In this document: piece after piece, positions 42,322 through 51,710 of the stretch
Layout: the number at the start of each line of letters is the position of its first letter
How positions within the stretch are numbered: position 1 is the first letter of the stretch
NCBI RefSeq assembly: GCF_019924045.1
Contig: NZ_JAHXBN010000013.1
Coordinates: 372,001 to 436,000 of the forward strand
DNA length: 64,000 nt
Reading direction: 5' to 3'
Source: Dyadobacter fermentans
GTDB lineage: Bacteria > Bacteroidota > Bacteroidia > Cytophagales > Spirosomataceae
The notes under the pieces: model-generated
What the model was told of the DNA's origin: nothing
The model's input: the letters and a program-made list of their open reading frames with translations, nothing else
The model's database searches: none
Made by a program: the position numbers and the translations under genes

Positions 42322-45300
42322 CTAGTTAGTAATCGGCCCGGTTACAGGCTGCCGGGCTGTAAGTTTGCGCAACACGAAAAGCACATTGGAGGTGTTCGAT
42401 GAATGCTCCTGCATTTCACATCCAAAACCATACCGCGCTGCGAAGTCGCGGATGTCCCGGGATGAAAAGAAATGGAAATCATCGGTTTTCCGGTTGAAGG
42501 CAAACAAGCCTGTCGACAATGCTTCTGTTTTTTGCGTATTCTGGTGTTTCGCGGTCAGGTCGGTAATGCCGTCGCGGATGAAAAGCAATCCGTCCGGTGC
42601 GAGGGCCGTGGCACACCGGTCGAGCAAAATATGCTGTTTTTCTTCCGATAGGTAATGCAGTACGTCATTCAGGAATATGACATCCTGCGAACCGAGGTCG
42701 GCGGCCATAATGTCCTGGTACACAAACCGCAGGTTGCCGGTTTTGTTGTAGCTGTTTTCCGCGATTTCGATTTTATCCTCGTCGTAGTCAATGCCCGTAA
42801 TTACCCGTTCTTCGTTTTTGTAATGCAGGAAAAACGACAGGTAACCATATCCGCAACCTACATCCAGAATGCGCTTCCTGTCGCCGATCAGTTCATTATA
42901 GTAGGTGAAATTCGCACTTTCCAACCGCCATTTTACTTTGAAATACCATTCGAGCACCGGCCCTTTGAAAACATAATTGGTGAAAATCTTGTGTTTCAAA
43001 TAGCCGGTATCCTCCATTTCATACTTGAATGCGGCGAATTCCTGCTTGTAGAAGGCGGCGATAGCCTTCGTTTTGTCGCGCAGGGTGGCGCCCCAGCGGG
43101 CGTCTGCATACGTAATGCGGGGGAGCACGCGCACGTTTAACGCGCCCGGGCGGATGAGGAAATCGTTTTTCGGCAACACATCGTGTGCACCATGCAGTAA
43201 TATGGGTTGAATGTCAAGGTTCAATTGCTCGGCCAGGTAGAATGCGCCTTTGTGGAAGCGGGCAATGTTACCGTCTTCCGACCGCGTACCTTCCGGGAAA
43301 ATGAGGATGGAATAGCCGTCGGCGACCAATGCACGCACTTTTTCAATATTCTCTTCCGGGCCGTCCTCGCTGTACACGTATCCCGCATAACGGATAATAG
43401 GCCCGAAAAACGGGGATTTGTACACCCAGCCTTTCACCATCAGCACGATCTTAGGGTGCAGCATGATGGCCAGCAGTATGTCAAGGAAGGAGGTGTGGTT
43501 GGCGATGAAGATTACCGGCTTGTTCATATCGAGATTTTCGCGGCCGGAGATATTCTTCCGCACATGCGGGCCCGAGTAAATCACCGTTTTGGCATAAAAA
43601 GAAAGCGAATTGTTGATCGCCGCCTTTTTTTTCTTCTTCGACATCGGCAGCAACAGAATGGTTACCAGTTTGGAATGCAAAAACAGGCAGCCGGAGAGGA
43701 AGTAGGTGAAGCTCGAAATACTGATCAGGAAGGGCAGCATCGTGACGGGCGCCTTCTTTTTAGCGATGCGTTTTTGTACAAAAAGATCGAAGAAAACCGG
43801 TTGGAACACAAAGGATATGAACAGAATGCAGACAATTCCCAGCACGCTGATCAACGAAATTGAATGGATGGCGGGGTGTTTGGCAAAGATCAATACGCCT
43901 GTACCTATGATGGTGGTCGTAGCTGACAATGCAATGGCGGCCTGGTAGGAGCGGAGCGTATCCTTGCCGGACTTGTACTTGCTCAAAAGTCCGTCGGTGA
44001 CGAAAATGCTGAAATCGTCGCCCAAACCGAAAATGAATGTGGTTACGATCACATTCACGAAGTTGAACTTGATGCCGAGCATAGCCGCAATGCCCAGGAT
44101 CCAGATCCAGCTGATCACCATTGGAAGGAACGAAAGCAATGTGAGTTCGATCCGTCCATACACAACGAGCAGGGTGAAGAACACAATGGAGGCCGAAATC
44201 AATAGCAGGTAATTGAAATCATCCTTCACCATGGTCAGCAACTCGCCCGCGAGCTCGCCCCGGTCGAAAAGCTCGACACCCGGAATGGCCCGCAGTTCCT
44301 GTTTGACTTCCGCCAGTTTGGTCTGATCCACTACTACCGTGGAAATGAATGTCGTTCCCGAAGCTTTGATATCAATCAGGTTATCGACGCCGAGTTCGGT
44401 GAAAAGCGTGTCGAGCGAGATGTTGGAAGTGCTCCGGCCAGCAATCCAGCCTTTGAAATCATTGAATGCGTAGGCATTGAACCCGTTTTGGGCCGCAGCC
44501 TGATTGAATACCCGGAACGTGGAGTCGATGCGGCCCGGCGTCCAGAAATCCTGCCAGCGGCGCATCCGCTCGCGCTTGAGGTCCTGCGGGATCAGCAACG
44601 AACCGGAGGATACGAAACTGACAATGCGGCCCTCGCTGCGTAACTCAGCTAGTTTTTGCCAGGCGTTGTGATTGACCTGCTCGGCTACCGCGCGGCGCGG
44701 ATTGGAGGCGAAAACGTAAATGCGTTTCTGCTTGCGCGGGTTAATGCCCGTGAGCGACTCCTCGCGGCCGCTCAGTTCGGGGTCCTGGATGCTGAGGTTC
44801 TCAAAACTAGCGTCGAACTCCGTGCCGCCGGAGAAATAGAGGAATATTACGGTGAGTACGGCAATGCCGGCCAGTGTGGCGCCGCGCCATTTGTCGGGAA
44901 TGGTAGGAATGCGGAACGAGCTGTGTTCGCCGGGTATTTTTTGAATATCAAAACTGGTGGAGGAAAGGACTACCGGCAATGCGGTGAGCGTAAAAAGCGC
45001 TGCACCGAAAAGGGCGAGCGACGAAAACAACCCGAAATCCTGCAAGACGGTGGAATTGGCAAAATGCAATGCGCTGAACGCCATCACGGTTGTGAAGCTG
45101 CCGGTGAGCAGCGGGCCGCTTACTTCCTTAATCGCGACCGGAATGGAATGCGTGTGCCTGAGGTGTGTGAAAAAGTGGAATGCGTAATCGAGGAGAATGC
45201 CGAAGATCACCGCGCCCGTAGCGAGGGATATCCCCGAAATCTCGGGGCGAACGTACCCGACGATCCCCAACGCGAACAGGGCCCCGAATATCCCGGGCAT

Positions 45301-46191
45301 TGTGATATATATAGGTATAAGGAGCTTGCGGTAATAGGCGATCAACAGCGCCAGAATGCCTGCCAGTGCCAGGAACGAAGTGAAGTAAGAGTCCTGCTTT
45401 ACCTGCATCGCATTACGCGCGGCGATTTCAAATGTGCCGAAATAGGAGAAATGGTTATAGCGATGCTGCCGGTTCCATTTGGTTTTGAATGCCTCCATGA
45501 GCTCGAAAAGTGCCACATTCTTGTCGGAACTGCCCGAATCGAAGCTGGTGGAGGCGAAAATGAGGACACTCTTACGGTCGGCGGTGAACATGATGCCGTC
45601 GTCCATCACCATCGCATTCGAGTTATTGGCTGCATTCAGCTCTTTGAAATACCTGCCGGTAATGCCGAGCGGGTCGTTCAGCACAAATTGTTTCAGGAAC
45701 GAGCCGCCGGGAGTGAGCAGCTGGTTGTAGGCGGAAGCCACCGACGCACGGATCGAGTCGGATGCAACGCGGGCCTGAATATGGGTGTAATACGAAGGCT
45801 CGATGAGCAGTGGGAAGTGGCTGTATACATATTGATACACATCCTCCTGTACATTCGGCCGTTCGGCCTGGATGTTACGCACGTAGCCGTTGGTGTAGCG
45901 CCCGAGCGAATCGGTGAAATTCTCGGCGATTTCCCGTGCGGCGTCCGTGTCCGTGTCAGCCGGGATTTCGAGTGAAAACACGATCTGGTTGATGATGTTT
46001 TTATTTTCCACCAAGCGGTTGAACTCTTCGAAGCTTTTACCCTTCGGTAGCGTCGCGAAAATACTTTCGGTTACTTTTAGCCGCGCAATACCGGCCACGA
46101 GGATACTGACAATGACGAGCAGGCTAAGGAAAAACGCGGCTTTGTGACTGGAAAGGAATTTGTTTAGCCTTAATAGTAAATCTCCTAGCAT
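42322..46191 (-). CDS. Trifunctional MMPL exporter - acyltransferase - methyltransferase fusion
   Basis: This 1289-residue protein joins three modules. Residues 1 to about 835 are an MMPL/RND-type exporter with about 12 membrane segments and two large periplasmic loops. Residues about 870-1060 form a PlsC-like acyltransferase with NHTSFLD (near 897) and FPEGTRS (near 965). Residues about 1085-1289 form a class I methyltransferase with LDVGCGYGYLSF (near 1107). Separate genes for these functions occur in aryl-polyene clusters; here they form one chain. A likely role is to acylate and methylate the pigment precursor at the inner membrane and move it across. It diverges from the TAL gene. Confidence 0.88.
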   Translation of the reverse strand: MLGDLLLRLNKFLSSHKAAFFLSLLVIVSILVAGIARLKVTESIFATLPKGKSFEEFNRLVENKNIINQIVFSLEIPADTDTDAAREIAENFTDSLGRYTNGYVRNIQAERPNVQEDVYQYVYSHFPLLIEPSYYTHIQARVASDSIRASVASAYNQLLTPGGSFLKQFVLNDPLGITGRYFKELNAANNSNAMVMDDGIMFTADRKSVLIFASTSFDSGSSDKNVALFELMEAFKTKWNRQHRYNHFSYFGTFEIAARNAMQVKQDSYFTSFLALAGILALLIAYYRKLLIPIYITMPGIFGALFALGIVGYVRPEISGISLATGAVIFGILLDYAFHFFTHLRHTHSIPVAIKEVSGPLLTGSFTTVMAFSALHFANSTVLQDFGLFSSLALFGAALFTLTALPVVLSSTSFDIQKIPGEHSSFRIPTIPDKWRGATLAGIAVLTVIFLYFSGGTEFDASFENLSIQDPELSGREESLTGINPRKQKRIYVFASNPRRAVAEQVNHNAWQKLAELRSEGRIVSFVSSGSLLIPQDLKRERMRRWQDFWTPGRIDSTFRVFNQAAAQNGFNAYAFNDFKGWIAGRSTSNISLDTLFTELGVDNLIDIKASGTTFISTVVVDQTKLAEVKQELRAIPGVELFDRGELAGELLTMVKDDFNYLLLISASIVFFTLLVVYGRIELTLLSFLPMVISWIWILGIAAMLGIKFNFVNVIVTTFIFGLGDDFSIFVTDGLLSKYKSGKDTLRSYQAAIALSATTTIIGTGVLIFAKHPAIHSISLISVLGIVCILFISFVFQPVFFDLFVQKRIAKKKAPVTMLPFLISISSFTYFLSGCLFLHSKLVTILLLPMSKKKKKAAINNSLSFYAKTVIYSGPHVRKNISGRENLDMNKPVIFIANHTSFLDILLAIMLHPKIVLMVKGWVYKSPFFGPIIRYAGYVYSEDGPEENIEKVRALVADGYSILIFPEGTRSEDGNIARFHKGAFYLAEQLNLDIQPILLHGAHDVLPKNDFLIRPGALNVRVLPRITYADARWGATLRDKTKAIAAFYKQEFAAFKYEMEDTGYLKHKIFTNYVFKGPVLEWYFKVKWRLESANFTYYNELIGDRKRILDVGCGYGYLSFFLHYKNEERVITGIDYDEDKIEIAENSYNKTGNLRFVYQDIMAADLGSQDVIFLNDVLHYLSEEKQHILLDRCATALAPDGLLFIRDGITDLTAKHQNTQKTEALSTGLFAFNRKTDDFHFFSSRDIRDFAARYGFGCEMQEHSSNTSNVLFVLRKLTARQPVTGPITN

Positions 46192-46216
46192 TGACAGGGG
46201 AAACGTGAATGTCCGA

Positions 46217-46247
46217 CAAAATTAATGAATTGTATCACTCAGGCAAC
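46217..46247 (-). promoter_or_regulatory. Promoter of the minus-strand pigment arm
   Basis: On the minus strand TTG (46244-46246) is followed after 19 bp by TAATTTTG (46217-46224), a full -7 match. The start would fall near 46210, about 18 bases before the MMPL fusion ATG. Confidence 0.6.
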
Positions 46248-46279
46248 TTCCGTGCCTGTTAACCGCTTACCGGGTCGTG

Positions 46280-46312
46280 TTTGCCTAAACGGCAAAAAAA
46301 GATTTATTTTAC
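46280..46312 (+). promoter_or_regulatory. Weak promoter candidate for the plus-strand pigment arm
   Basis: TTTG at 46280-46283 and TATTTTAC at 46305-46312 are 21 bp apart; the -7 element matches only six of eight consensus positions. The TAL gene begins 27 bp later. Confidence 0.33.
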
Positions 46313-46338
46313 ACCATATTTAATTACGCCAGCACTAA

Positions 46339-47868
46339 ATGAATCGTATTTCATTAGCTCAGATCGAGCAGTATGCTTTTGAAAAGAAGGAATTTATCTT
46401 AGCCGAAGACACCCTCCATCAAGTATCCCAATCATTCGTTTTTTTAACGAATTTCTCCAAGGACAAAATCATATACGGTATCAATACCGGTTTTGGCCCG
46501 ATGGCGCAATACCGTATTGAGACCGACCAGCTCAATAATCTGCAATACAACCTGATCCGCAGCCATTCGAGCGGGGTAGGGAAGCCGTTGAACGAAATAT
46601 ATGCACGGGCCGTCATGCTCGCGCGCCTCAATTCATTTTTACAAGCCAACTCCGGTGTGAGCACCGCGGTGATCAAGCAGCTGGTAGAGTTTCTGAACAA
46701 TGGTGTGGTGCCCGAAATCTTCGAGCATGGTAGTGTCGGAGCCAGCGGCGACCTTGTACAGCTCTCGCATCTGGGCCTGAATCTCATCGGTGAAGGGTAT
46801 GTGTATGAGCATGGTTTGCGCCGCAAAACTGCCGAAGTACTGGCCGAAAAAGGCATTAAACCGCTCAAAATGGAGCTCCGCGACGGCCTGGGGCTGATCA
46901 ACGGAACTTCCTGCATGACAGGCATGGCGGCCATCAACATTATTTATGCCAAAAGGCTGGTGCAATGGGCCATTACCGCGTCGTCGATGATCAACGAGGC
47001 GATCGAATCGTTCGATGATTCGTTCTCGAAACAGCTCAACGCCGTGAAGCACCACAAAGGCCAGCAAGTAGTGGCGCAGCACATGCGCGACTTCGTAGCC
47101 GGCAGCGGGCTGATCCGCAGTCGTGAGGAGCTTTTCCGCGATGATACGGCGATGCAGAAGACCGAATTTGAACGTAAAATACAAGAATACTATTCGATCC
47201 GCTGCGTGCCGCAAATCCTCGGCCCGGTGCTGGATACGATCCAGTACGCGCAGGAAGTGGTTGAAAATGAGTTGAATTCGACCAACGACAACCCGATTGT
47301 GCGGCCGGAAGATGATAACGTTTTCCACGGCGGTAACTTCCATGGCGATTACATTTCACTGGAAATGGACAAGGTGAAACTGGTATTGACCAAACTCACC
47401 ATGCTCATGGAACGCCAGCTCAACTTCCTGATGAACAGTAAACTGAACGGAAAATTCCCGCCCTTCCTCAACGCAGGAACCTGGGGCCTGAACTTCGGTT
47501 TCCAGGGGGTGCAGTTTACAGCCACATCCACGACGGCCGAAAGCCAGGCGCTATCGACTTCGGTTTACATTCATAGTATTCCAAATAATAACGACAACCA
47601 GGATATCGTCAGCATGGGTACCAACTCGGCGGTGATCGCGAAGCAGGTACTTGAAAACGCATTCCAGGTGATGTCGATCCACATCATGGCGATTTGCCAG
47701 GCAATCGATTTGCTGCATCCGGAGGAAAAGGAGAAACTTTCGCCGAATGCGAAATCGGTTTACGCGCAGATCCGTGAGCGTGCAAAGTTCGTTACAGACG
47801 ACGTGCCGCAGTTCGAGAGCATTGCGGCCGTTTTTGAATATATCAAAGAAACCCCATTCCACTTATGA
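46339..47868 (+). CDS. Aromatic amino acid ammonia-lyase, probable tyrosine ammonia-lyase
   Basis: This 509-residue member of the HAL/PAL/TAL family has Ala135-Ser136-Gly137 (GSVGASGDL), which forms the MIO cofactor, the catalytic Tyr46 loop (YGINTGFGPM) and the family block STNDNPIVRPEDD. Tyrosine use is inferred from the pigment cluster: the Flavobacterium johnsoniae enzyme in its flexirubin locus is an efficient TAL making 4-coumaric acid. The selectivity region (RSHSSGVG) alone does not exclude histidine as substrate. It is the first gene of the plus arm and overlaps fabG by ATGA. Confidence 0.87.
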   Translation: MNRISLAQIEQYAFEKKEFILAEDTLHQVSQSFVFLTNFSKDKIIYGINTGFGPMAQYRIETDQLNNLQYNLIRSHSSGVGKPLNEIYARAVMLARLNSFLQANSGVSTAVIKQLVEFLNNGVVPEIFEHGSVGASGDLVQLSHLGLNLIGEGYVYEHGLRRKTAEVLAEKGIKPLKMELRDGLGLINGTSCMTGMAAINIIYAKRLVQWAITASSMINEAIESFDDSFSKQLNAVKHHKGQQVVAQHMRDFVAGSGLIRSREELFRDDTAMQKTEFERKIQEYYSIRCVPQILGPVLDTIQYAQEVVENELNSTNDNPIVRPEDDNVFHGGNFHGDYISLEMDKVKLVLTKLTMLMERQLNFLMNSKLNGKFPPFLNAGTWGLNFGFQGVQFTATSTTAESQALSTSVYIHSIPNNNDNQDIVSMGTNSAVIAKQVLENAFQVMSIHIMAICQAIDLLHPEEKEKLSPNAKSVYAQIRERAKFVTDDVPQFESIAAVFEYIKETPFHL

Positions 47869-48596
47869 ATTGCGCATTGGTAACCGGTGCATCCCGGGGG
47901 CTTGGCAGGGCCATCGCGGTCCAGCTTGCCAAGGACCATGGTTTACATATATTGGTCAATTATGCCTCTAACCAGGCCGCAGCGGAAGAAACGCTGGCAG
48001 AAATCGAGGCCAATGGCGGCAGCGGCGAGCTGCTGCATTTCAATGTGCAGAACAAGGCGGAAGTGGACGAAGCATTGAACGGCTGGCGCGAAAAGAACGA
48101 AGAGAAGTTCATCGGTGTTCTGGTGAATAATGCGGGCATTACCCGTGACGGTCTGTTTATGTGGATGCCGGAGAAGGATTGGGACGATGTACTGAATATT
48201 TCCGTGAAAGGGCTTTATAATGTAACCCAGAATGCAATCCAGCAAATGCTGCGTAAACGCTCGGGCCGGATCATCAACATAGCGTCGGTGTCGGGCATGA
48301 AAGGCGTGGCGGGGCAGACCAACTACTCGGCGGCAAAAGGGGCGATTATCGCAGCGACGAAATCCCTTTCGCAAGAGGTTGCAAAGCGGAAAATTACCGT
48401 GAACGCCGTGGCGCCCGGTTTCATTACGAGCGACATGACCAAAGACCTCAACGAGGATGAATTGAAACAAATGATCCCCATGAACCGGTTTGGCAGGGCC
48501 GACGAAGTGGCGCACCTGGTAAGCTTCCTGGCTTCCGACAAGGCTGCGTATATTACGGGAGAGGTAATTAATATTAACGGAGGAATTTACTCATAA
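47865..48596 (+). CDS. 3-oxoacyl-ACP reductase (FabG-like SDR)
   Basis: This 243-residue short-chain dehydrogenase has TGASRGLGRAIA (NADPH binding), NNAG, Ser-x12-Tyr-xxx-Lys (IASVSGMKGVAGQTNYSAAK) and the C-terminal GEVININGG. It reduces the 3-keto group after each condensation of the polyene chain. The start overlaps the TAL stop by 4 bp, and the next KS gene begins 3 bp after its stop, so it belongs to the pigment operon; the housekeeping fabG should be elsewhere. Confidence 0.92.
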   Translation: MNCALVTGASRGLGRAIAVQLAKDHGLHILVNYASNQAAAEETLAEIEANGGSGELLHFNVQNKAEVDEALNGWREKNEEKFIGVLVNNAGITRDGLFMWMPEKDWDDVLNISVKGLYNVTQNAIQQMLRKRSGRIINIASVSGMKGVAGQTNYSAAKGAIIAATKSLSQEVAKRKITVNAVAPGFITSDMTKDLNEDELKQMIPMNRFGRADEVAHLVSFLASDKAAYITGEVININGGIYS

Positions 48597-48599
48597 TCC

Positions 48600-49817
48600 A
48601 TGAGCCACAGGGTTGTCATTACCGGTATCGGCATTTATTCCTGTCTGGGAGAAAACCTGGGCGAGGTTACGAAATCGTTGTATGGCGGGAAAAGCGGCAT
48701 CGTGTTCGATCAGGTAAGGAAAGATTTTGGTTTCCGCTCGGCCCTCACGGGCATGGTGCAGGAGCCCGATCTGAAAAACTACCTCTCGCGCCGCCAGCGC
48801 GTGGGTATGCACCAGCCCGCGGTATACGCATACATGGCCACGCACGAGGCATTGGCATTATCCGGCCTGGACGTCGACTTCCTCGAACAGACCGAAACCG
48901 GCATTATCTACGGCAACGACAGTACTGCGGCGTCGGTGATGGAGGCGATCGATAAGGTGCGCGAAAAGCACGATACGACGCTGATCGGCTCCGGTGCCAT
49001 TTTCCAGAACATGAACAGCACCGTGAACATGAACCTTTCGACGATATTCAAGTTGAAAGGCATCAATTTCACATTGAGCGCGGCATGTGCGTCGGGTTCG
49101 CATTCGATCGGAATGGGTTACCTGATGATCAGCCAGGGCTTGCAGGAGCGCGTGATATGCGGAGGTGCGCAGGAGATTAATGCGTCAGCGATGGCGAGTT
49201 TCGACGGCCTGGGTACCTTTTCGGTGCGTGAATCGGAGCCGACGAAGGCTTCCCGGCCATTTGATCGAGACCGCGACGGGCTGATCCCGAGCGGCGGTGC
49301 CGCCACCGTTATCCTTGAATCTTACGAAGCCGCTGTGAAAAGAGGCGCACCGATATTGGCCGAATTGATCGGCTACGGTTTCTCGTCCAACGGCGATCAT
49401 ATTTCCAATCCCAGCATCGACGGACAGACGCGTTCATTGCAAATGGCATTGAAACAGGCCGGTATTACCACCGCCGAAGTCGACTACATCAATGCGCACG
49501 CCACATCCACTCCGGTGGGCGACGGCAGCGAGGCCCGTGCGATTTTCGAGGTGTTCGGCGGCGATGTGCCCGTAAGCTCCACGAAGTCGATGACCGGCCA
49601 TGAATGCTGGATGGCCGGGGCAAGCGAAATCGTTTACTCATTGCTGATGATGCAGAACTCCTTCATCGCGCCCAATATCAACTTCGAAAACCCCGACGAG
49701 GACTCTGCGAAAATCAACATTATCCCGGAAACCAAAGAGCAGGTAATCAACTGTTTTCTTTCCAATTCGTTTGGTTTCGGCGGTACCAATTCCACGCTGA
49801 TCGTCAGGAAAGTCTGA
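48600..49817 (+). CDS. Beta-ketoacyl-ACP synthase (FabF/FabB type), pigment KS 1
   Basis: This 405-residue thiolase-fold KS has Cys163 (SAACASGSHSIG), the first catalytic His in NAHATSTPVGDGSE and the Lys/His pair in TKSMTGHECWMAGAS, so it should be active. It is close to FabB/FabF-like enzymes used for aryl polyenes. It extends ACP-bound acyl chains by two carbons. The gene sits 3 bp after fabG. The 320-bp repeat-containing gap that follows suggests partial separation from the ACP gene. Confidence 0.92.
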   Translation: MSHRVVITGIGIYSCLGENLGEVTKSLYGGKSGIVFDQVRKDFGFRSALTGMVQEPDLKNYLSRRQRVGMHQPAVYAYMATHEALALSGLDVDFLEQTETGIIYGNDSTAASVMEAIDKVREKHDTTLIGSGAIFQNMNSTVNMNLSTIFKLKGINFTLSAACASGSHSIGMGYLMISQGLQERVICGGAQEINASAMASFDGLGTFSVRESEPTKASRPFDRDRDGLIPSGGAATVILESYEAAVKRGAPILAELIGYGFSSNGDHISNPSIDGQTRSLQMALKQAGITTAEVDYINAHATSTPVGDGSEARAIFEVFGGDVPVSSTKSMTGHECWMAGASEIVYSLLMMQNSFIAPNINFENPDEDSAKINIIPETKEQVINCFLSNSFGFGGTNSTLIVRKV

Positions 49818-49834
49818 GGGGACATTACGGTTTG

Positions 49835-49888
49835 GTCAGGAATAGTCAAGAATGGTCATTGATAATCAGAATAAGTTAAGATAGGTTA
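49835..49888. repeat. Short 10-bp phased GTCA/GTTA array
   Basis: GTCA at 49835, 49845 and 49855, ATCA at 49865, GTTA at 49875 and 49885: six units at exactly 10-bp spacing, starting 17 bp after the KS stop codon. It is a shorter, partly decayed member of the family at 2019-2261. Confidence 0.68.
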
Positions 49889-50138
49889 GGCCGAGTCTCC
49901 GACTCGGTCTGCGCGCTATCCGGTCTCCGACCGGGTATTCAACGTCGTCACATTACTACTACAACTTCGTGAACGGCGGTGGGCTGCCGATCGAAATTCT
50001 GTATTTTTGTTAACCTCCAATATTCCATCTGCCAACTGCAATGATTTTCAGTGGAATTTATTGTATGACGTGGAGCTTTTATTTGAAAATTTGGGAATAT
50101 TTTTAAACTATCGGCAAGAATAAACTAATTTTGTAGCT
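49889..50138. repeat. Twin TCC-loop hairpins and AT-rich promoter region
   Basis: CCGAGTC-TCC-GACTCGG (49891-49907) and CCGGTC-TCC-GACCGG (49920-49934) have the same loop with different but fully paired stems. The following 200 bp are AT-rich and end with TAATTTTG (50126-50133), a full match to the -7 consensus, without a clear -33. No gene is supported here. Confidence 0.65.
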
Positions 50139-50159
50139 ATGCATGCTAACGACGTAAAA

Positions 50160-50405
50160 ATGAGTTTGGAAGAAGTTATTGAAGAGACCAGAGATTTTTT
50201 ATCTGAGGAATTTGAGGTAGACCGGGATTTGATTCTTCCTGAAAACAGTCTGAAAGACACTTTGGATCTGGACAGTCTCGACTACGTCGATCTGGTTGTG
50301 CTCATAGATGAAAACCTCAATATCAAGCTCACCGGCGAGGATTTCAAAGGAATTGAAACGTTCGGTGATTTCTATCAGCTTGTCGGTAAGAAACTTGCAT
50401 TGTAA
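50160..50405 (+). CDS. Acyl carrier protein 1 of the pigment cluster
   Basis: This 81-residue acidic ACP has the phosphopantetheine site Ser in LDSLDYVDLV and the usual four-helix pattern. Two starts are possible: ATG 50139 gives seven more residues (MHANDVK), but the -7 element at 50126-50133 predicts transcription from about 50140, so ATG 50160 is preferred. It should hold the growing polyene. The LpxL-like acyltransferase gene follows 2 bp after the stop. Confidence 0.88.
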   Translation: MSLEEVIEETRDFLSEEFEVDRDLILPENSLKDTLDLDSLDYVDLVVLIDENLNIKLTGEDFKGIETFGDFYQLVGKKLAL

Positions 50406-50407
50406 GA

Positions 50408-51274
50408 ATGAGCCGTTGGGACGGTAAGACCAAAGGATCGTTAACGGGTTACAAAATTTTCCTGTTTTTTATCAATACCCTGGGGCTCGGGTTTGCCTAC
50501 GGGCTCCTGCGGGTGGTTACTTACTACTATTATCTTTTCGCGGTAAAGCCCAGACGTGCTTTGCTGGATTTTTATCAGAATACCCTTCACATTGCCGGTC
50601 CCGATGCCCGAAAAATGGCACGGAAAAACTTCTATATTTTCGGGCAGACGCTCGTGGACAGGGCTGCATTCCTGCTGGGGAAAGACAGGCAATTCTCTCA
50701 CGTTTTTGAAAACGAACAATATCTGATCGATATCCGCGATGCAGGTAGGGGAGGCATATTGCTGAGCGCGCACGTAGGGAACTGGGAAACGGCCGGTAAC
50801 CTGCTGAAAGGCCGCATTACCCCGACTATCAACATCGTGATGCTGGATGCAGAGGTTGAGAATATCAAGAAGTACATGGATCTGTCCACCGGCGGCTCGC
50901 GCTTTAAAGTGATTGCCATCAAGGACGACCTTTCACACATTATATCCATTCGCAATGCATTGGTGAACAACGAGTTCGTGGCCATTCACGCCGATCGTTA
51001 CCTCGAAGGTGCCAAATACATTGAAATGGATTTTTTGGGCCGTAAGGCAAAGTTTCCGTATGGCCCGTTTGTGATCGCTTCGAAATTCAATGCGCCGGTT
51101 ACCTTTGTATTTGCGGCCAAGGATGGTAAATACAGCTACCATTTAAGCTCCACGAAGCCGATCGAGGAGAAAATGAAGCCGGAGGATATCGCACGGCTGT
51201 ATGTAGAAGAGCTGGAACGGAAAGTGAAGGCATTTCCGGAGCAGTGGTTCAATTATTTCAATTTCTTTCAATAA
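50408..51274 (+). CDS. LpxL/HtrB-like lysophospholipid-type acyltransferase
   Basis: This 288-residue protein has an N-terminal membrane segment (about 15-45) and the Hx4E catalytic motif of the lipid A acyltransferase family, H122-VGNW-E127 (LLSAHVGNWE), followed by a conserved ADRY segment (AIHADRYLEGAKYI). In aryl-polyene clusters such an enzyme moves the finished acyl chain from ACP to a lipid or resorcinol acceptor. Its stop codon overlaps the next ATG by one base. It is not likely to serve lipid A here, given the operon. Confidence 0.87.
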   Translation: MSRWDGKTKGSLTGYKIFLFFINTLGLGFAYGLLRVVTYYYYLFAVKPRRALLDFYQNTLHIAGPDARKMARKNFYIFGQTLVDRAAFLLGKDRQFSHVFENEQYLIDIRDAGRGGILLSAHVGNWETAGNLLKGRITPTINIVMLDAEVENIKKYMDLSTGGSRFKVIAIKDDLSHIISIRNALVNNEFVAIHADRYLEGAKYIEMDFLGRKAKFPYGPFVIASKFNAPVTFVFAAKDGKYSYHLSSTKPIEEKMKPEDIARLYVEELERKVKAFPEQWFNYFNFFQ

Positions 51275-51693
51275 TGATCGTCGCCAAAGAGGCCATCACC
51301 GACTACATCCCGCACCGTGCACCTTTTGTGATGGTCGATAACCTCGTGAGCGCCACGCGTGAGCAGTTTGAATCCGATTTTACCGTTACCAGCGATAATG
51401 TGCTGGTGCAGGAAGGCTTTTTTCAGGAAACGGGGCTAATCGAGCACATCGCGCAGACCTGCGCGGCGTCGTTTGGTTACCTGGACAGGGAGGAAGGGGG
51501 CGGGCCCAAAATCGGTTTTATCGGGGCGGTCAGCAAAGTGCTTGTGACTGAGTTGCCTCCGGTTGGTGGTACGATCCGCACGGTGGTTACCCCCTTGCAC
51601 CAGTTGGGAAATATTTACCTCGTAAAGGGCGAAAGTTTCCTGGATGGGCGTATATTGCTGGGATGTGAACTAAAAATCGTAGTAAGCGAGTAA
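51274..51693 (+). CDS. Hotdog-fold 3-hydroxyacyl-ACP dehydratase (ApeP-like) 1
   Basis: The 139-residue hotdog-fold protein has the dehydratase opening DYIPHRAPFVMVDNL and the central helix TGLIEHIAQTCAASFGY with Glu and Gln at the positions of the catalytic helix. It should form the trans double bond of the growing polyene after ketoreduction. The ATG at 51274 shares its A with the stop codon of the acyltransferase gene, so translation is coupled. FabZ-type dehydratases share the fold; the active His in this one is in YIPHRAP. Confidence 0.86.
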   Translation: MIVAKEAITDYIPHRAPFVMVDNLVSATREQFESDFTVTSDNVLVQEGFFQETGLIEHIAQTCAASFGYLDREEGGGPKIGFIGAVSKVLVTELPPVGGTIRTVVTPLHQLGNIYLVKGESFLDGRILLGCELKIVVSE

Positions 51694-51710
51694 CCCCTAA
51701 TAACTGATTG

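Noticed and set aside
44656..45975. 439-codon open frame opposite the MMPL fusion gene
   Set aside because: It is antisense to a well-supported gene and its product is rich in charged, low-information residues without a recognisable domain; high GC explains it.
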